64,000 nucleotides of DNA, taken from assembly GCA_031002005.1 (NCBI GenBank), contig JARYHS010006964.1:4588001-4652000 (forward strand), given 5' to 3'. Made by a program: the position numbers and the translations under genes. The notes below the pieces were generated by a model. The model was not told the origin of the DNA and made no database searches. It worked only from the letters and a program-made list of their open reading frames with translations. Positions 1 through 10,116 of this stretch are shown here, piece by piece. The first letter of the stretch is position 1; each line of letters opens with the position of its first letter. The stretch is from Vandiemenella viatica. Its lineage: Eukaryota; Arthropoda; Insecta; Orthoptera; Morabidae.

Positions 1-1
1 A

Positions 2-856
2 CCACCAAGCATTGCAACCTCACCAAGAAGTGAACATGATTCGCCACTTGATCAGCTGCAGCCGTCTACCTGCTCCGAATCAACAATTGCTCAGGAAGCA
101 TATACCAACCAAGACATGAGCAAGTGGGGCGCCCTGTATATCCGGAGAGGTGACATAGAAGCTGCAATCAGATTGCTGCAGGACGCAGGGATCCTGTACC
201 AGGAAAAGCAGCCAGAGGCACCGCGTCTGCAGGTGCACCAGCGACTCCATGCGTCATCGACAGCCACAAAACCAGATGAGGCTCCAAGCCAACACCAACG
301 CAAGAAAAGAACGAAGAAAATCGCAGGGATCCAGCAGTGCTACAGGTGCCAGAAGTTTCTGCACCTTGCCAAAGACTGCCATGCTCAGGAGCGCTGTGTC
401 CGCTGCGGAGAAAAGCACAACGTCAAGAAATGCAGCCGACCGCGGGATGCACAACCAACATGTGCCAACTGCCGCGGTACGCACGCAGCTTCATACGAAG
501 GCTGTCCTGTAAGGCGTAATCTGTGGAAAGCAACTGCTATAAACCTGCCTCATCCTAGCGCCAAGACAGTCCACGTGCCGAAAGCTAGTACATCGTATCA
601 GCAGAGCAATGCAAACCCCAAGCAGCCAGCCCCACACGACGCACACAATCACCGCTGGCCGACAGATAGGGCAAGTCAGAAACAAGCAACGTCGAAAAGA
701 AGCTGCCAAGATATCCAACGCCAACACCACGATCAAAACCACGGCTGTGCGAGGTGCTCCAGCCAACCAGTCCCTGACGACAGGGACAGAAGCCAAGACC
801 AGCTGACCAAGATACTGCAGCTGTTAACACAACTTATTTCTACAATGATAAAATAA
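2..856 (+). CDS. Jockey-type LINE ORF1 (gag-like, zinc knuckles), 5' end off window
   Basis: The reading frame is open from the first bases of the window through the ATG at 116 to the stop at 854-856, so the 5' end lies outside. The product is a basic, glutamine-rich RNA-binding protein of the LINE Gag class. It has three successive zinc knuckles at about residues 75-130 from the ATG: CYRCQKFLHLAKDC, CVRCGEKHNVKKC and CANCRGTHAASYEGC. This knuckle triplet is typical of Jockey-clade ORF1, where it follows a PRE_C2HC domain. I do not see that domain here, so it is upstream or deleted. The protein would coat element RNA in the retrotransposition particle. No ORF2 start follows. Only the last part of an ORF2 appears at 1149-1307, so the element has lost its middle. 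Confidence 0.8.
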   Translation, partial: PPSIATSPRSEHDSPLDQLQPSTCSESTIAQEAYTNQDMSKWGALYIRRGDIEAAIRLLQDAGILYQEKQPEAPRLQVHQRLHASSTATKPDEAPSQHQRKKRTKKIAGIQQCYRCQKFLHLAKDCHAQERCVRCGEKHNVKKCSRPRDAQPTCANCRGTHAASYEGCPVRRNLWKATAINLPHPSAKTVHVPKASTSYQQSNANPKQPAPHDAHNHRWPTDRASQKQATSKRSCQDIQRQHHDQNHGCARCSSQPVPDDRDRSQDQLTKILQLLTQLISTMIK

Positions 857-1148
857 AAACAAGGACATAAAGTCCAAAGGACCCAATCAAACACTAAAAA
901 TCTTGCAGCCCCAAATTAAGAAATTAAGTTTTTAGTTTTTAAGTCAATAGTAAGGAAATGTAGCAAATAAAGAAATACAAAAATAAAGTGTAACCCAACT
1001 GGCTGAAAAGAACTCGCGTTCTACAACGGCCCGCCCCTGCCTTCAGCAGAGGGAATGAAAGATTATAAAAAAAAAAAAATAAAAAAAAAATAAATAAATA
1101 AAAAAAATAAAAAAGAGGCTAAGCCAGTGGCCGACGGCGGATCTACAT

Positions 1149-1307
1149 GCGCTGGCCAACACACCCCTACTACGAGATAGACTCAGGACAGCAGCCCACC
1201 GGTTCTACCAGAAAGCAGCCACATCACAAAATGAGCTGATCAACAAGATTGGCGACTACGACGCAAACGACTACAGACACCCGAGGCCGAAAGCAATGCT
1301 TACATAA
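1149..1307 (+). pseudogene. C-terminal remnant of a Jockey-type LINE ORF2
   Basis: One frame reads ...NTPLLRDRLRTAAHRFYQK, then ...YRHPRPKAMLT, and stops at 1305-1307. This is the kind of extreme C-terminus seen in Jockey-clade RT proteins, whose frames end a few bases before the poly(A) tail. Endonuclease and RT are missing, so this is a deletion derivative or a 5'-truncated copy next to the ORF1 remnant. An A-rich, interrupted tract (about 1065-1115) lies between the two remnants. That may mean two LINE fragments were inserted side by side rather than one internally deleted element. The assignment rests on sequence style and position only. Confidence 0.6.
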
Positions 1308-1308
1308 G

Positions 1309-1313
<5 letters not shown>

Positions 1314-1356
<43 letters not shown>
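1314..1356 (+). repeat. A43 homopolymer (LINE tail)
   Basis: This is an uninterrupted run of 43 A starting seven bases after the LINE stop codon. It fits a poly(A) tail, although its length equals other A-runs in the window that are not tails. Confidence 0.85.
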
Positions 1357-1358
<2 letters not shown>

Positions 1359-1761
1359 CCTACATATTGCAAAAACTCTGCTGAGCAGCAGGTAATGACA
1401 AACTGTCAACAGAAATGTCAACCTGTCCAAAATAAAATGTAGGGGCAGATGTCACCAATAAGGGAGACAGGTACCCCTTCCCCAATACAGCCAACGCCTA
1501 CGGCGTTGGCAGAAGCTGCGCTTCTCTCTCAGGCTAAGCCAGTCTACGCGGTGACTGCCAGCTTTCGTCAGCCTGTAGACACCGGACACCTGATGAAGAC
1601 AGGCGAGCTGGTTGTCGAAACGTTGTGTTTTCAAAACACCATCCGGCTGCACACCCGTGAAGACTACATTGCTTCAGTACGCAGGGAAAGTCTCCAAGCA
1701 CACATGTGTATATATTGTCTTTTAAACTTAAGATTGAAAGAAGTGGGGTGGATAAAAATTC
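1357..1761. other. Unassigned stretch between LINE tail and foldback element
   Basis: A 104-codon frame starting at 1449 runs up to the foldback element with no recognisable domain. A short GC-balanced block (about 1480-1690) contains a segment reading ...GTCGAAACGTTGTG, a type of sequence often found in repeat 5' regions. It could be the 5' leader of the LINE that resumes at 2699, but I cannot show continuity. Treated as unknown repeat DNA. Confidence 0.4.
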
Positions 1762-1764
1762 TTA

Positions 1765-2695
1765 CTTGGGAACCATCAGACCTGTTCAGAACGGATTTCG
1801 ATCCCCCGAGTGTATGTTGAAGGGTATTTTCTCCATATGTCTGTCTTACAATTACTTCTTCAAAATGAGCCCTGGGTATCGAGAAATTAACGCGGAAACA
1901 TATGTGAATACTTTTTAAATATTATAATTTTAGTACGCTGTGTAAAAGCTTAAGCGTGGTGTATGCGGTGAGGCGCCAACTTCCAATTTTGCGAACCCGG
2001 GTTCAAATCCCCATATTGCCAAATATTTTTATTTCTTTTTTTATATGCAGTAATCATTGAACATTGATTTTATTTCATTTAAAATTCATTTACGAATTTT
2101 TATTATGCGAAATAACAGACATTATGCTAGTTTCAAACATTTACATGCTACCACCACTGAACGGAAGTAAGTATAACCCCGACCTTATGGCTGTAATATA
2201 TTTACTTTACGATATTAATTGTAGAGATACAAGTATAGAAACGATGAACATGAAATATACCTGTTTCATTAAAAAAAAAACACACACACACACACAATAA
2301 ACAATGATTCTCTAAAAAAAAGTTGGGACTGTATATTCTGTAATATTTTGTTTTAAAAGTTATTTTGCATAATAAAAATTCGTAAATGAAATAAAATCAA
2401 TGCTCAATGATTACTGCATATAAAAAAAGAAATAAAAATATTTGGCAATATGGGGATTTGAACCCGGGTTCACAAAATGGGAAATTAGCGCCTTATAGCA
2501 TACACCACGCTGCTTTAAACAACATACTAAAATTATAATATTTAAAAAGTATTCACATATGTTTCCGCGTTAATTTCTCGATACCCAGGGCTCATTTTGA
2601 AGAAGTAATTGTAAGACAGACATATGGAGTAAATACCCTTCAACATATACTCGGGGGATCGAAATCCGTTCTGAACAGGTCTGATGGTCTCCAAG
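1765..2695. mobile_element. Foldback DNA element, 931 bp, TTA target duplication
   Basis: Two long inverted arms (about 1765-2125 and 2340-2695) match closely around a short AT-rich centre containing a (CA)n run. The ends read CTTGG and CCAAG, with TTA directly repeated at 1762-1764 and 2696-2698. A 3-bp TTA duplication is the usual signature of PIF/Harbinger-type insertion. No transposase is visible, so it would be a non-autonomous foldback. Both arms carry a tRNA B-box-like motif, GGGTTCAAATCCCC (about 1997-2012 and its complement near 2455-2470). The element sits directly upstream of LINE endonuclease sequence and may interrupt it. Confidence 0.75.
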
Positions 2696-2712
2696 TTAGT
2701 AAAGAGAAGGAT

Positions 2713-3216
2713 ATGGAAGTTGTAGGGTTTGAAGTATTTACAAATGATGAATTCAATATCCTTGTAGTTGGAGTTTATAGATCGCCAAATGGAGATATTA
2801 ACGCTTTTCAAAGATTGTTTGTGCAGCTACTTAACAAAATTACTGATAATTACAAAAACATTATAATAGCAGGAGATTTTAATATAAATGGGCTATCACA
2901 GGATAGGTCGATGTACATGCTCAACGATATCATTGATGCCTTTCGTTTAAAGAATTTAATTGCAGAGCCCACAAGGGAAACCAGTAGCTCTAAGACTCTT
3001 CTGGATTATGTAATCACGAACATTCCAGGGAATTTGTGCAGTAGTTTTGTGATACAAAATTTCGTTTCTGATCATTATGGGCAGGAATTATATATTAGTT
3101 ATCATGATGGAAAAAATAAAATTAATAATAGTATAACAAAATCAAGGAGAAATATGTCCCAAAATATGTTGCCAGACTTATGGAAGAACTCAGAAATGTT
3201 AACTGGGATGAAATAA
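2713..3216 (+). pseudogene. LINE endonuclease (EEP domain), truncated
   Basis: The 167-residue frame is the C-terminal two thirds of an apurinic-type endonuclease: VVGVYRSPNG, then IIIAGDFNI (catalytic Asp/Asn), then DYVITN and VSDHYGQ (the SDH motif). The N-terminal part, with the catalytic Asn and Glu, is absent from this frame and would lie across the foldback insertion. The domain nicks target DNA to prime reverse transcription in intact elements. The frame ends in a stop at 3214-3216, and related sequence resumes at 3236, so this copy is dead. Confidence 0.75.
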
Positions 3217-3235
3217 AATATGTGAAAATGTAAAT

Positions 3236-4804
3236 ATGGCATGGGAAATCTTTAGCTCAAGCTTCAGCAGGTGTCTGGATCAAGCTTATCCTAAAATTAA
3301 AAGAGTTGTTAAAACTAATCACAGTACTGAAATTGCTTTAACAGAGTCCTGTCGAAGGATGAAGCAAAGTATGACGGAAGCTTTTAATTCATACAAACAG
3401 ACAGGTCTCATTTGTTACAAAGAGAAATACAAAAACAAAAAAAAAAAAACAAAGTGGAATATTTCAACAAAATCAATACCTTTAAGGCTGAATACTTTGA
3501 AAAACCGATTTTAGAGTCTAATAATCTACCAAAAGAAGTTTGGAAAATTGCCAAAAATATGTCAGGACTTAGTAGAGGCAACGACAATATTGACCACAAC
3601 TTCTCAATAAAAGTGAAAAACACTCTTCTAAATGAACCTCAGCAGGTATCTAATGCATTCTATAACTATTTCACTGAACTTCCTTCCCTCAGTACAAATA
3701 ATAAAAATTTCATGAAATCAAGTTACAGTTCTGGTTGTACAAATATTTCAGTCCTTTCCAGTTCATCAAAAATATGTGAAAAGATTATTTTCCTCAAACC
3801 AGTGACCGAAAATGAAGTTAGTGGGATGATAAGAAATTTAAAAAATAAATGTAGCTGCGGCTGGGACGAAATTTCACCATAGCTTTTAAAACAATGTTTA
3901 GAACCTGTTCTTAACATCTTGACTGAACTAATCAATCTGTGTCTCAGTGCAGGTGAATTCCCAAAAATTCTAAAAATATCTGTAATCAAACCTCTTTCTA
4001 AAAAGGGTGATAGAGATCAGTTGGGTAATTACCGACCTGTTGCACTCATCTCCACTTTTAGTAAAATACTGGAATATGTAATTTGTACTAGATTAACAAA
4101 GTTTTTAGACATTCACAATATCATAAATGGAAAGCAATTTGGTTTTATGAAGGGGCTTTCAACTGTCAGTGCAATGACAGAGTTTATTGAAACATTACTT
4201 GAAAACCTCGATGGAAATAAATGTTCAGGAGCAGTTTTTATGGACCTCTCAAAAGCTTTTGATACAGTTGATCAGACCATACTGCTGGACAAAATCAAAA
4301 CCTATGGCATCAGAGGAATAGCTTCAGATTTATTAGAATCTTATTTGAAAAATAGTTGGCAATAAACACAGATTATTCATAAAACTACAGAGGAGCACAT
4401 AAAAATCCAGTCTAATCTTTGCTTAGTTATAATGGGAGTACCACAAGGATCTGTTCTAGGCCCCCTGCTTTTCAAACTTTATGTTAATGACATACCACAT
4501 TAGGATAATAGCAGTGTTATTCAATATGCTGATGATACTTCTGTCCTAACATCAGACACGAGTAATACTAGTCTGCTAAGTGGAACACAAAGTGTAATCA
4601 ACAACATCAACTGGTACTTCATAAACAACAACTCGAGCATTAATCCTTCTAAAACGGGTTACATGTTATTTAATAAAAAATATAATTCTGAAGTAGGTAA
4701 AGACCTTTCTTGTAGTGCTGGATGTGTACTACAGACAATGTCTGCTAAATTCTTAGGTCTCAAAATAGATGCTAATCTAACATGGGAGGCACATATTAGT
4801 GAAA

Positions 4805-4840
<36 letters not shown>

Positions 4841-5345
4841 TTCGTTTTAAAAAGAATATTGCACTACATACGAACTGATTTCAAACTTACACTATATTAT
4901 GGGTTGATACAATCCCACTTAACATATGGCATTGAAATATGGGGACCTGCTGCACATTGCCACATAGTCTATTCAAGGCACAAAAAGGGTAATTAGATTC
5001 ATATTTGGTATAGGGCAGGGAGTTTCACGCAGGCCTATATTTCAATAAAATAAAATTTTAACACTGTATGCAATATACATCTTTAAAGTAATACTCATGA
5101 TAATAAATAGCACAAGAAAAACTGTACACAACCATTACATCCATAACCACAGAACAAGAGGTCAGGACAACTACTTCCGTGTGAGATTTAGCAAACAATA
5201 TGCGGAACAAGATCCGTTCAAGAAAGGGGTAATACTGTATAACAAACTCCCTAAGGAAATCAAATTGTTAAGTGGAGTAGAATTCAAAAGGAAATTAAAA
5301 ATTTATTTAGCTAATAAGGTACTATATTCCATAAGAGAATTTTAA
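3236..5345 (+). pseudogene. LINE reverse transcriptase, multiply broken
   Basis: Fragments in several frames give a recognisable RT order: ISVIKPLSKKGD and NYRPVALISTFSKILE at about 3980-4080, QFGFMKGLST at about 4135, MDLSKAFDTVDQ at about 4240, GVPQGSVLGPLLF after a stop near 4362, then QYADDTSVL at about 4522, so the YADD active site is intact. A C-terminal block ending in GVEFKRKLKIYLANK...YSIREF stops at 5343-5345, as in CR1/Jockey-group proteins. A run of 30 A at 4808-4837 lies inside the coding part and destroys local similarity. The copy is not functional. Confidence 0.8.
4808..4837 (+). repeat. A30 homopolymer inside LINE coding sequence
   Basis: An uninterrupted run of 30 A lies between RT and the C-terminal domain, where coding sequence would be expected. 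It is not at a 3' end, so it is not a poly(A) tail. Confidence 0.9.
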
Positions 5346-5551
5346 TGTATAATAGACTTTCTGTCATAACCACTGAACATATGTAAATTAGTTTTAGAAA
5401 GTAGCCATATTTTAAGTATTAATTGTTGAATTCAGATGTAATAACTATGTATGTTGTTAAAATAGTTGAGAATTATAGAGATTATAAATGTGTAAAATGT
5501 TCCAATTCTGTACAACCTACAGGCAAGGAAATAAATTTTTTATTATTATTA

Positions 5552-6146
5552 CTATCCAGTATTTTTCCATTTTGATATTCGAGAATGCACTGATTCTTGA
5601 GTATTCTCCTTGGTGAATAAATAAAACCGATTATTTTCATCAGCTATATATTTCATCAGTTCTTCTGTAAAAAATAACATGAAAACTGACAGAATACTTG
5701 GCACATTCCCTATTTGACACACATGTCCCGATAGCGTATCATCAAATGCGTGACTAACTGGACGAAAATCATTTTCTTTCCAGACAAATTTATCGCCAAG
5801 ACGTAATTTCTTCGTATGCGTTTCACTATCACTTTCTGATTCTTCAGATTCAGAACAACTAACTTGTTGAAACATGAGACTGCATTGTCACCCCTGCTGA
5901 CGTGGATGGTTTAGGACAACAGCTTTCCGATTCTGTGGAAGAACTATCACTTCCATCAAAATTAAGAGGTCCATCCTCACTGTCGCTCCTCGTAAGAATC
6001 TCCATGATTTCTTCCTTAGTACACCACCGACGACTTGTAATTTTCTTCATAAAATACAGGACACAAAGAACACTGGTGTAAATTCCGATAACAGTGAACT
6101 GTAGAGTGATACCTAGGCTCCCAACAGACAAACAGTCGGATGACAA
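5552..6146 (-). pseudogene. piggyBac-like transposase N-terminal relic
   Basis: Two overlapping minus frames (6146-5859, then 5875-5552, one frameshift apart) read as an acidic N-terminus followed by the start of a piggyBac domain. A likely start is the ATG at about 6050 (MKKITSRRWCTKEEIMEIL). The stretch then runs through a Ser/Asp/Glu-rich region to ...SVFMLFFTEELMKYIADENN and RISKW. A line such as F.LFF..EL...I..ETN begins the conserved core of PGBD/piggyBac proteins. Everything after it, including the catalytic Asp residues, is missing: the relic stops where the LINE's 3' end begins (5550). No TTAA duplication or terminal repeat could be assigned. Confidence 0.6.
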
Positions 6147-7868
6147 GCTAGCGACCAGAATTGCTAAAGGCTATTGAGAAAAGGGGCCGGACATTCGCTG
6201 TACGACTCAGGTAGCAGCGCGTCAATATGCGTCATTAGCACTCCGGGTCCGTCAGACGGGTGCGACTTAGCTCGTCAACAGCGCTCAAGGAAAACCGGTG
6301 GCTGCGACTATACTCGTCATTAGCGCCCAGGGAGCAGCAGGCAGCATGACGAGCAAACTTTTCAACAGCAGTGAAATGATTAAAATTAGGGTAATTGTAG
6401 ATTGGTGGAGAAGTTTACACTGAATAAGAAAAAAAAGTAACTAGATGCCAAGGAAAATTGTCACCAGAGCATGGGCTCTATCACAAATAAAGCCAAATAA
6501 AAAAAACAGAGTTGATACTTTTGCCTCACTTTCTTTGTACAGATACGGTGTGCAGAGTTTTATGTTCCCATTAGCCGCTTAGATTTGCGGATGGAAGCTA
6601 CCTGGCTGGAAGCTGCAATAAGGTGCTGAGACTCAGCAATAGCTTGATTCTTATTAAGTGATACAAAGTGCTGCATCTGAGAATATAGCTGATCATAGAC
6701 CCACATTAAATTCAGTTCTTTTCAAACCAGATTGATTACAGTAGAAGACGATCGTTTGTTTGTTTATTATACATACCACAAGCAAACGTGCATTTTATCA
6801 AAGCCAGATTTCAACACCGCAGTAACAATGATTTTCAGCCTGGAGTAATATAATTGCAATTGCTCTATTAGAATATAATTACACGTTATAAAGAATACTA
6901 TTGGCTCCTTGCTATAAATCAAACTAAACTACCAGATCCCTATTGAATTGTTCCTGACAACTTTTATAGTGGAATGTTACAGTAGTCCCCATAGTGTCGT
7001 GCAAATTTACATGTTTGAACCCTTATAGATTTATTTCCGCGCTGAGTTATGGTCCGCATGTTATTACTTTCACAAAGAGTTACAAAGATTGAATATTTTT
7101 GTGTGCTAATAAAAATTGCCAACAAACCTTTGTTCACAAATGATATTGTGAACAAAGGTTGTCAACTTTATACTGAGTATTTCATTATTTATTTACATTT
7201 TAGATTCTTTCCAGATGACATGATCGTTGAGAAAGAAGGAGCAAATTCATTACATCATTTTAAAGTTTATAATAGAAAGTTATTTTGTTTTCAGTGGAAC
7301 CTAAGCAACTAAACTACTGTATATCTATTCACACGTATACCAGAGCCTAATACAAGTCATGTCACATTTCTCATGCAACTGTCGTTCTGTTTCACACTGT
7401 TAATTGTCCCCAATAGATTCCAGACATTTGCTGGCTCTTACTCCCCATCTACTTTCTTCTTCCCATCTTTCATCACATTGGTTCAGTCTGGGACTATTAC
7501 ATTATATCTTAATTTATCGCATTTTCTTTTGTATTCTTTCATCACACATTCTCATGAGATGCCCATACCTTCGTTGCCTTACCTTCACCATTCTGGTAGA
7601 GCAATCCTACCGTCTTCAACACACATCCGTTGCAAGCGACACCCTGTTCGATATGGACAGGACACAGATCAGAATAGCTTAGTCAAAATTAAATTTACAG
7701 CCCATGTTTAGTGATGTAATTGGAAGGTAACTAACTGGCCCTTGAAAAAATCCTTTTCTTTTCAAGATGTTTTTTATAAAGCTACGCAACTTTGAGTGTT
7801 TAGTGCACTGGCAGTTTAGATTGTAATTCTTACGTCGCTAGCGAAGACGTCCTCACTTGTGCTTCCCT
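6147..7868. other. No gene recognised before the assembly gap
   Basis: This is AT-rich DNA without a convincing coding frame. A GC-richer patch at about 6180-6350 repeats motifs such as CGTCATTAGC. The only clear structure is the palindrome at 7125-7160. Confidence 0.5.
7125..7160. repeat. Perfect 15-bp palindrome (hairpin)
   Basis: AACCTTTGTTCACAA at 7125-7139 is exactly complementary to 7146-7160, with a 6-nt spacer. It is not within a recognised element. It could be a foldback remnant or a chance palindrome. Confidence 0.7.
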
Positions 7869-8868
7869 NNNNNNNNNNNNNNNNNNNNNNNNNNNNNNNN
7901 NNNNNNNNNNNNNNNNNNNNNNNNNNNNNNNNNNNNNNNNNNNNNNNNNNNNNNNNNNNNNNNNNNNNNNNNNNNNNNNNNNNNNNNNNNNNNNNNNNNN
8001 NNNNNNNNNNNNNNNNNNNNNNNNNNNNNNNNNNNNNNNNNNNNNNNNNNNNNNNNNNNNNNNNNNNNNNNNNNNNNNNNNNNNNNNNNNNNNNNNNNNN
8101 NNNNNNNNNNNNNNNNNNNNNNNNNNNNNNNNNNNNNNNNNNNNNNNNNNNNNNNNNNNNNNNNNNNNNNNNNNNNNNNNNNNNNNNNNNNNNNNNNNNN
8201 NNNNNNNNNNNNNNNNNNNNNNNNNNNNNNNNNNNNNNNNNNNNNNNNNNNNNNNNNNNNNNNNNNNNNNNNNNNNNNNNNNNNNNNNNNNNNNNNNNNN
8301 NNNNNNNNNNNNNNNNNNNNNNNNNNNNNNNNNNNNNNNNNNNNNNNNNNNNNNNNNNNNNNNNNNNNNNNNNNNNNNNNNNNNNNNNNNNNNNNNNNNN
8401 NNNNNNNNNNNNNNNNNNNNNNNNNNNNNNNNNNNNNNNNNNNNNNNNNNNNNNNNNNNNNNNNNNNNNNNNNNNNNNNNNNNNNNNNNNNNNNNNNNNN
8501 NNNNNNNNNNNNNNNNNNNNNNNNNNNNNNNNNNNNNNNNNNNNNNNNNNNNNNNNNNNNNNNNNNNNNNNNNNNNNNNNNNNNNNNNNNNNNNNNNNNN
8601 NNNNNNNNNNNNNNNNNNNNNNNNNNNNNNNNNNNNNNNNNNNNNNNNNNNNNNNNNNNNNNNNNNNNNNNNNNNNNNNNNNNNNNNNNNNNNNNNNNNN
8701 NNNNNNNNNNNNNNNNNNNNNNNNNNNNNNNNNNNNNNNNNNNNNNNNNNNNNNNNNNNNNNNNNNNNNNNNNNNNNNNNNNNNNNNNNNNNNNNNNNNN
8801 NNNNNNNNNNNNNNNNNNNNNNNNNNNNNNNNNNNNNNNNNNNNNNNNNNNNNNNNNNNNNNNNNNNN
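7869..8868. other. Assembly gap, exactly 1000 N
   Basis: A run of exactly 1000 N marks a scaffold gap of conventional, probably unknown, size. It removes most of the pol region of the Gypsy-type element transcribed leftwards from 10116. Confidence 1.
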
Positions 8869-9034
8869 CCACTATTTTCACACTTACAAGATTTACACTT
8901 GCCCCTGAATCACACAGAAATTTACAAACCTTACCTTCAACTACTGCCGATACTGTGAGATTTATGTCGTTAAGCCCTTGATTGTCCTGGCTACAAGCAA
9001 CAGGAACGTTTATCGAGGGCAACTCGCCGGGCAT
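8869..9034 (-). CDS. pol: Gypsy-type Pol, protease start (cut by gap)
   Basis: A minus frame continues from the gag end towards the gap and contains CKFLCDSGASVNLV, the DSGA signature of retroelement aspartic proteases (normal form D[TS]GA). The frame stays open to the edge of the N gap, so RT, RNase H and integrase would be inside or beyond it. Relative to gag it is in the -1 frame, and it is open through the gag stop at 9046-9048. This suits expression by programmed -1 frameshifting, as in many Gypsy elements, though the heptamer itself is not a textbook one. It is on the same strand as gag and immediately downstream. Confidence 0.7.
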
Positions 9035-9045
9035 ACGGTTACCCG

Positions 9046-10116
9046 CTAACAGTTTTCCGACTTGCCTGACTTACTATTTGGTTCACTGCTAGTCTTATTC
9101 TGACCATTACTTGCATGATAATTGTCTCTACTACTATTTTTATGCCAAGGCTTGGGTTTACCTTTATTGACATTACTACCCTGGGAATTTCTATTCTTGT
9201 GATTACCCTTACTCTGATCTTTGTGGTTGCATTGAGGACAAGAACCATCAAAATTATTCCTAGGCCTCATAAATTTATTTTGTGATACACTATTATGATA
9301 CTTTCCCCTATTTTGTGGGTTGTGAAAGCAATCTCTTTGACGGTGGCCCTCGAATCCACAGGACCAGCATGTTATTATATTTTTCCGTGCTACAAATACT
9401 TGCTTAGGAGGTCTAAATTTACTTTCACTTACTGATCTATTCTTAACCTGCTCAAAAAGTGTCCCAAACTGTAAGGCTTCAGAAAAGGTTTTTGGGCGAC
9501 GAAGGGAAATGGCTTCATACAACTCAGTACTCACCCCTGCTAAAAATATTTCTAATGCTCTTTGCTCAGCTTCGAAGAGGATAATTTCGTCTTGTTTTTC
9601 GTCCCCTGTGAGCTCAAACGTATGCGCGTTCAAAGTTTCGATCCGATCAGCAAAATCCTCGAGTGACTCTGTAGTTTTTCTCTTAACGCTTCGTAATTTC
9701 TCCCGATAAAATACCATACTACCCTTGGGTTCAAATCTCTTGATCAACTCCTCTTTAAGCCCAGCGTAAGTTTCAGACAAAATACACATTCGGTCAAACC
9801 TTACGTGGCGAAATGCAGACCCGGTCAACCTTGACCTCAAAATTTTGAGTTTAATTTCCGAAGGAAGTTCAAAAAGACTCAAAATATTATCTAATCTTTC
9901 GAAAAACTCTATTATGCTCTCTCCCGGTGCTCCACCAAAGGAAATATCTGGTGAAAGAAACGCACTAAGGAGTTGCAAATTTTTTGCATTTTCCTTCGCT
10001 AAATTTGCGATAATAGCTAGTTTTTCTACTCTTTCTTTCAGGTCGGAGACAGCATCCTGAACTGTCTGCCCGCCTGAAGCTGTATCGCCTGAAGCTGTAT
10101 CGCCTGTAGTAGGCAT
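9046..10116 (-). CDS. gag: Gypsy-type LTR retrotransposon Gag
   Basis: This is an uninterrupted 356-codon frame. The N-terminus is short and repetitive. A helical capsid-like region follows, with FERLDNILSLF, FYREKLRSVKRK and ESLEDFADRIETLN (residues about 90-200), as in Gypsy retrotransposon gag domains. Then comes a single CCHC zinc knuckle, CWSCGFEGHRQRDC (about residue 255), and a basic, Asn/Lys/Ser-rich tail. It would form the particle shell and bind element RNA. The frame is intact, which suggests a fairly young copy, but pol is in the gap and I found no long terminal repeats. The start is the first ATG of the frame. Confidence 0.85.
   Translation of the reverse strand: MPTTGDTASGDTASGGQTVQDAVSDLKERVEKLAIIANLAKENAKNLQLLSAFLSPDISFGGAPGESIIEFFERLDNILSLFELPSEIKLKILRSRLTGSAFRHVRFDRMCILSETYAGLKEELIKRFEPKGSMVFYREKLRSVKRKTTESLEDFADRIETLNAHTFELTGDEKQDEIILFEAEQRALEIFLAGVSTELYEAISLRRPKTFSEALQFGTLFEQVKNRSVSESKFRPPKQVFVARKNIITCWSCGFEGHRQRDCFHNPQNRGKYHNSVSQNKFMRPRNNFDGSCPQCNHKDQSKGNHKNRNSQGSNVNKGKPKPWHKNSSRDNYHASNGQNKTSSEPNSKSGKSENC

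Larger units (their letters stand above)
2699..5550 (+). mobile_element. Degenerate non-LTR retrotransposon (CR1/Jockey group)
   Basis: Endonuclease, reverse transcriptase and C-terminal domain follow in order on the plus strand, broken by stops and frameshifts. The 3' end is near 5550, after a short UTR finishing in TTATTATTATTAC, a simple-repeat tail rather than poly(A). The 5' end is lost or interrupted by the foldback element. The clade is not certain; the order and tail suit CR1/Jockey-like LINEs. Confidence 0.75.

Noticed and set aside
1960..2020. Possible tRNA gene at the B-box motif in the foldback element
   Set aside because: No acceptor stem or anticodon arm fits, and the same motif appears inverted in the other arm, so it is element sequence.
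5900..6360. Search for piggyBac ends and TTAA near the piggyBac-like relic
   Set aside because: No terminal repeat or TTAA duplication could be matched, so only the coding relic is reported.
7857..9034. Long frames running through the N gaps (also 26642-28000)
   Set aside because: They are open only because N cannot encode a stop; only the few real codons at their edges carry information.
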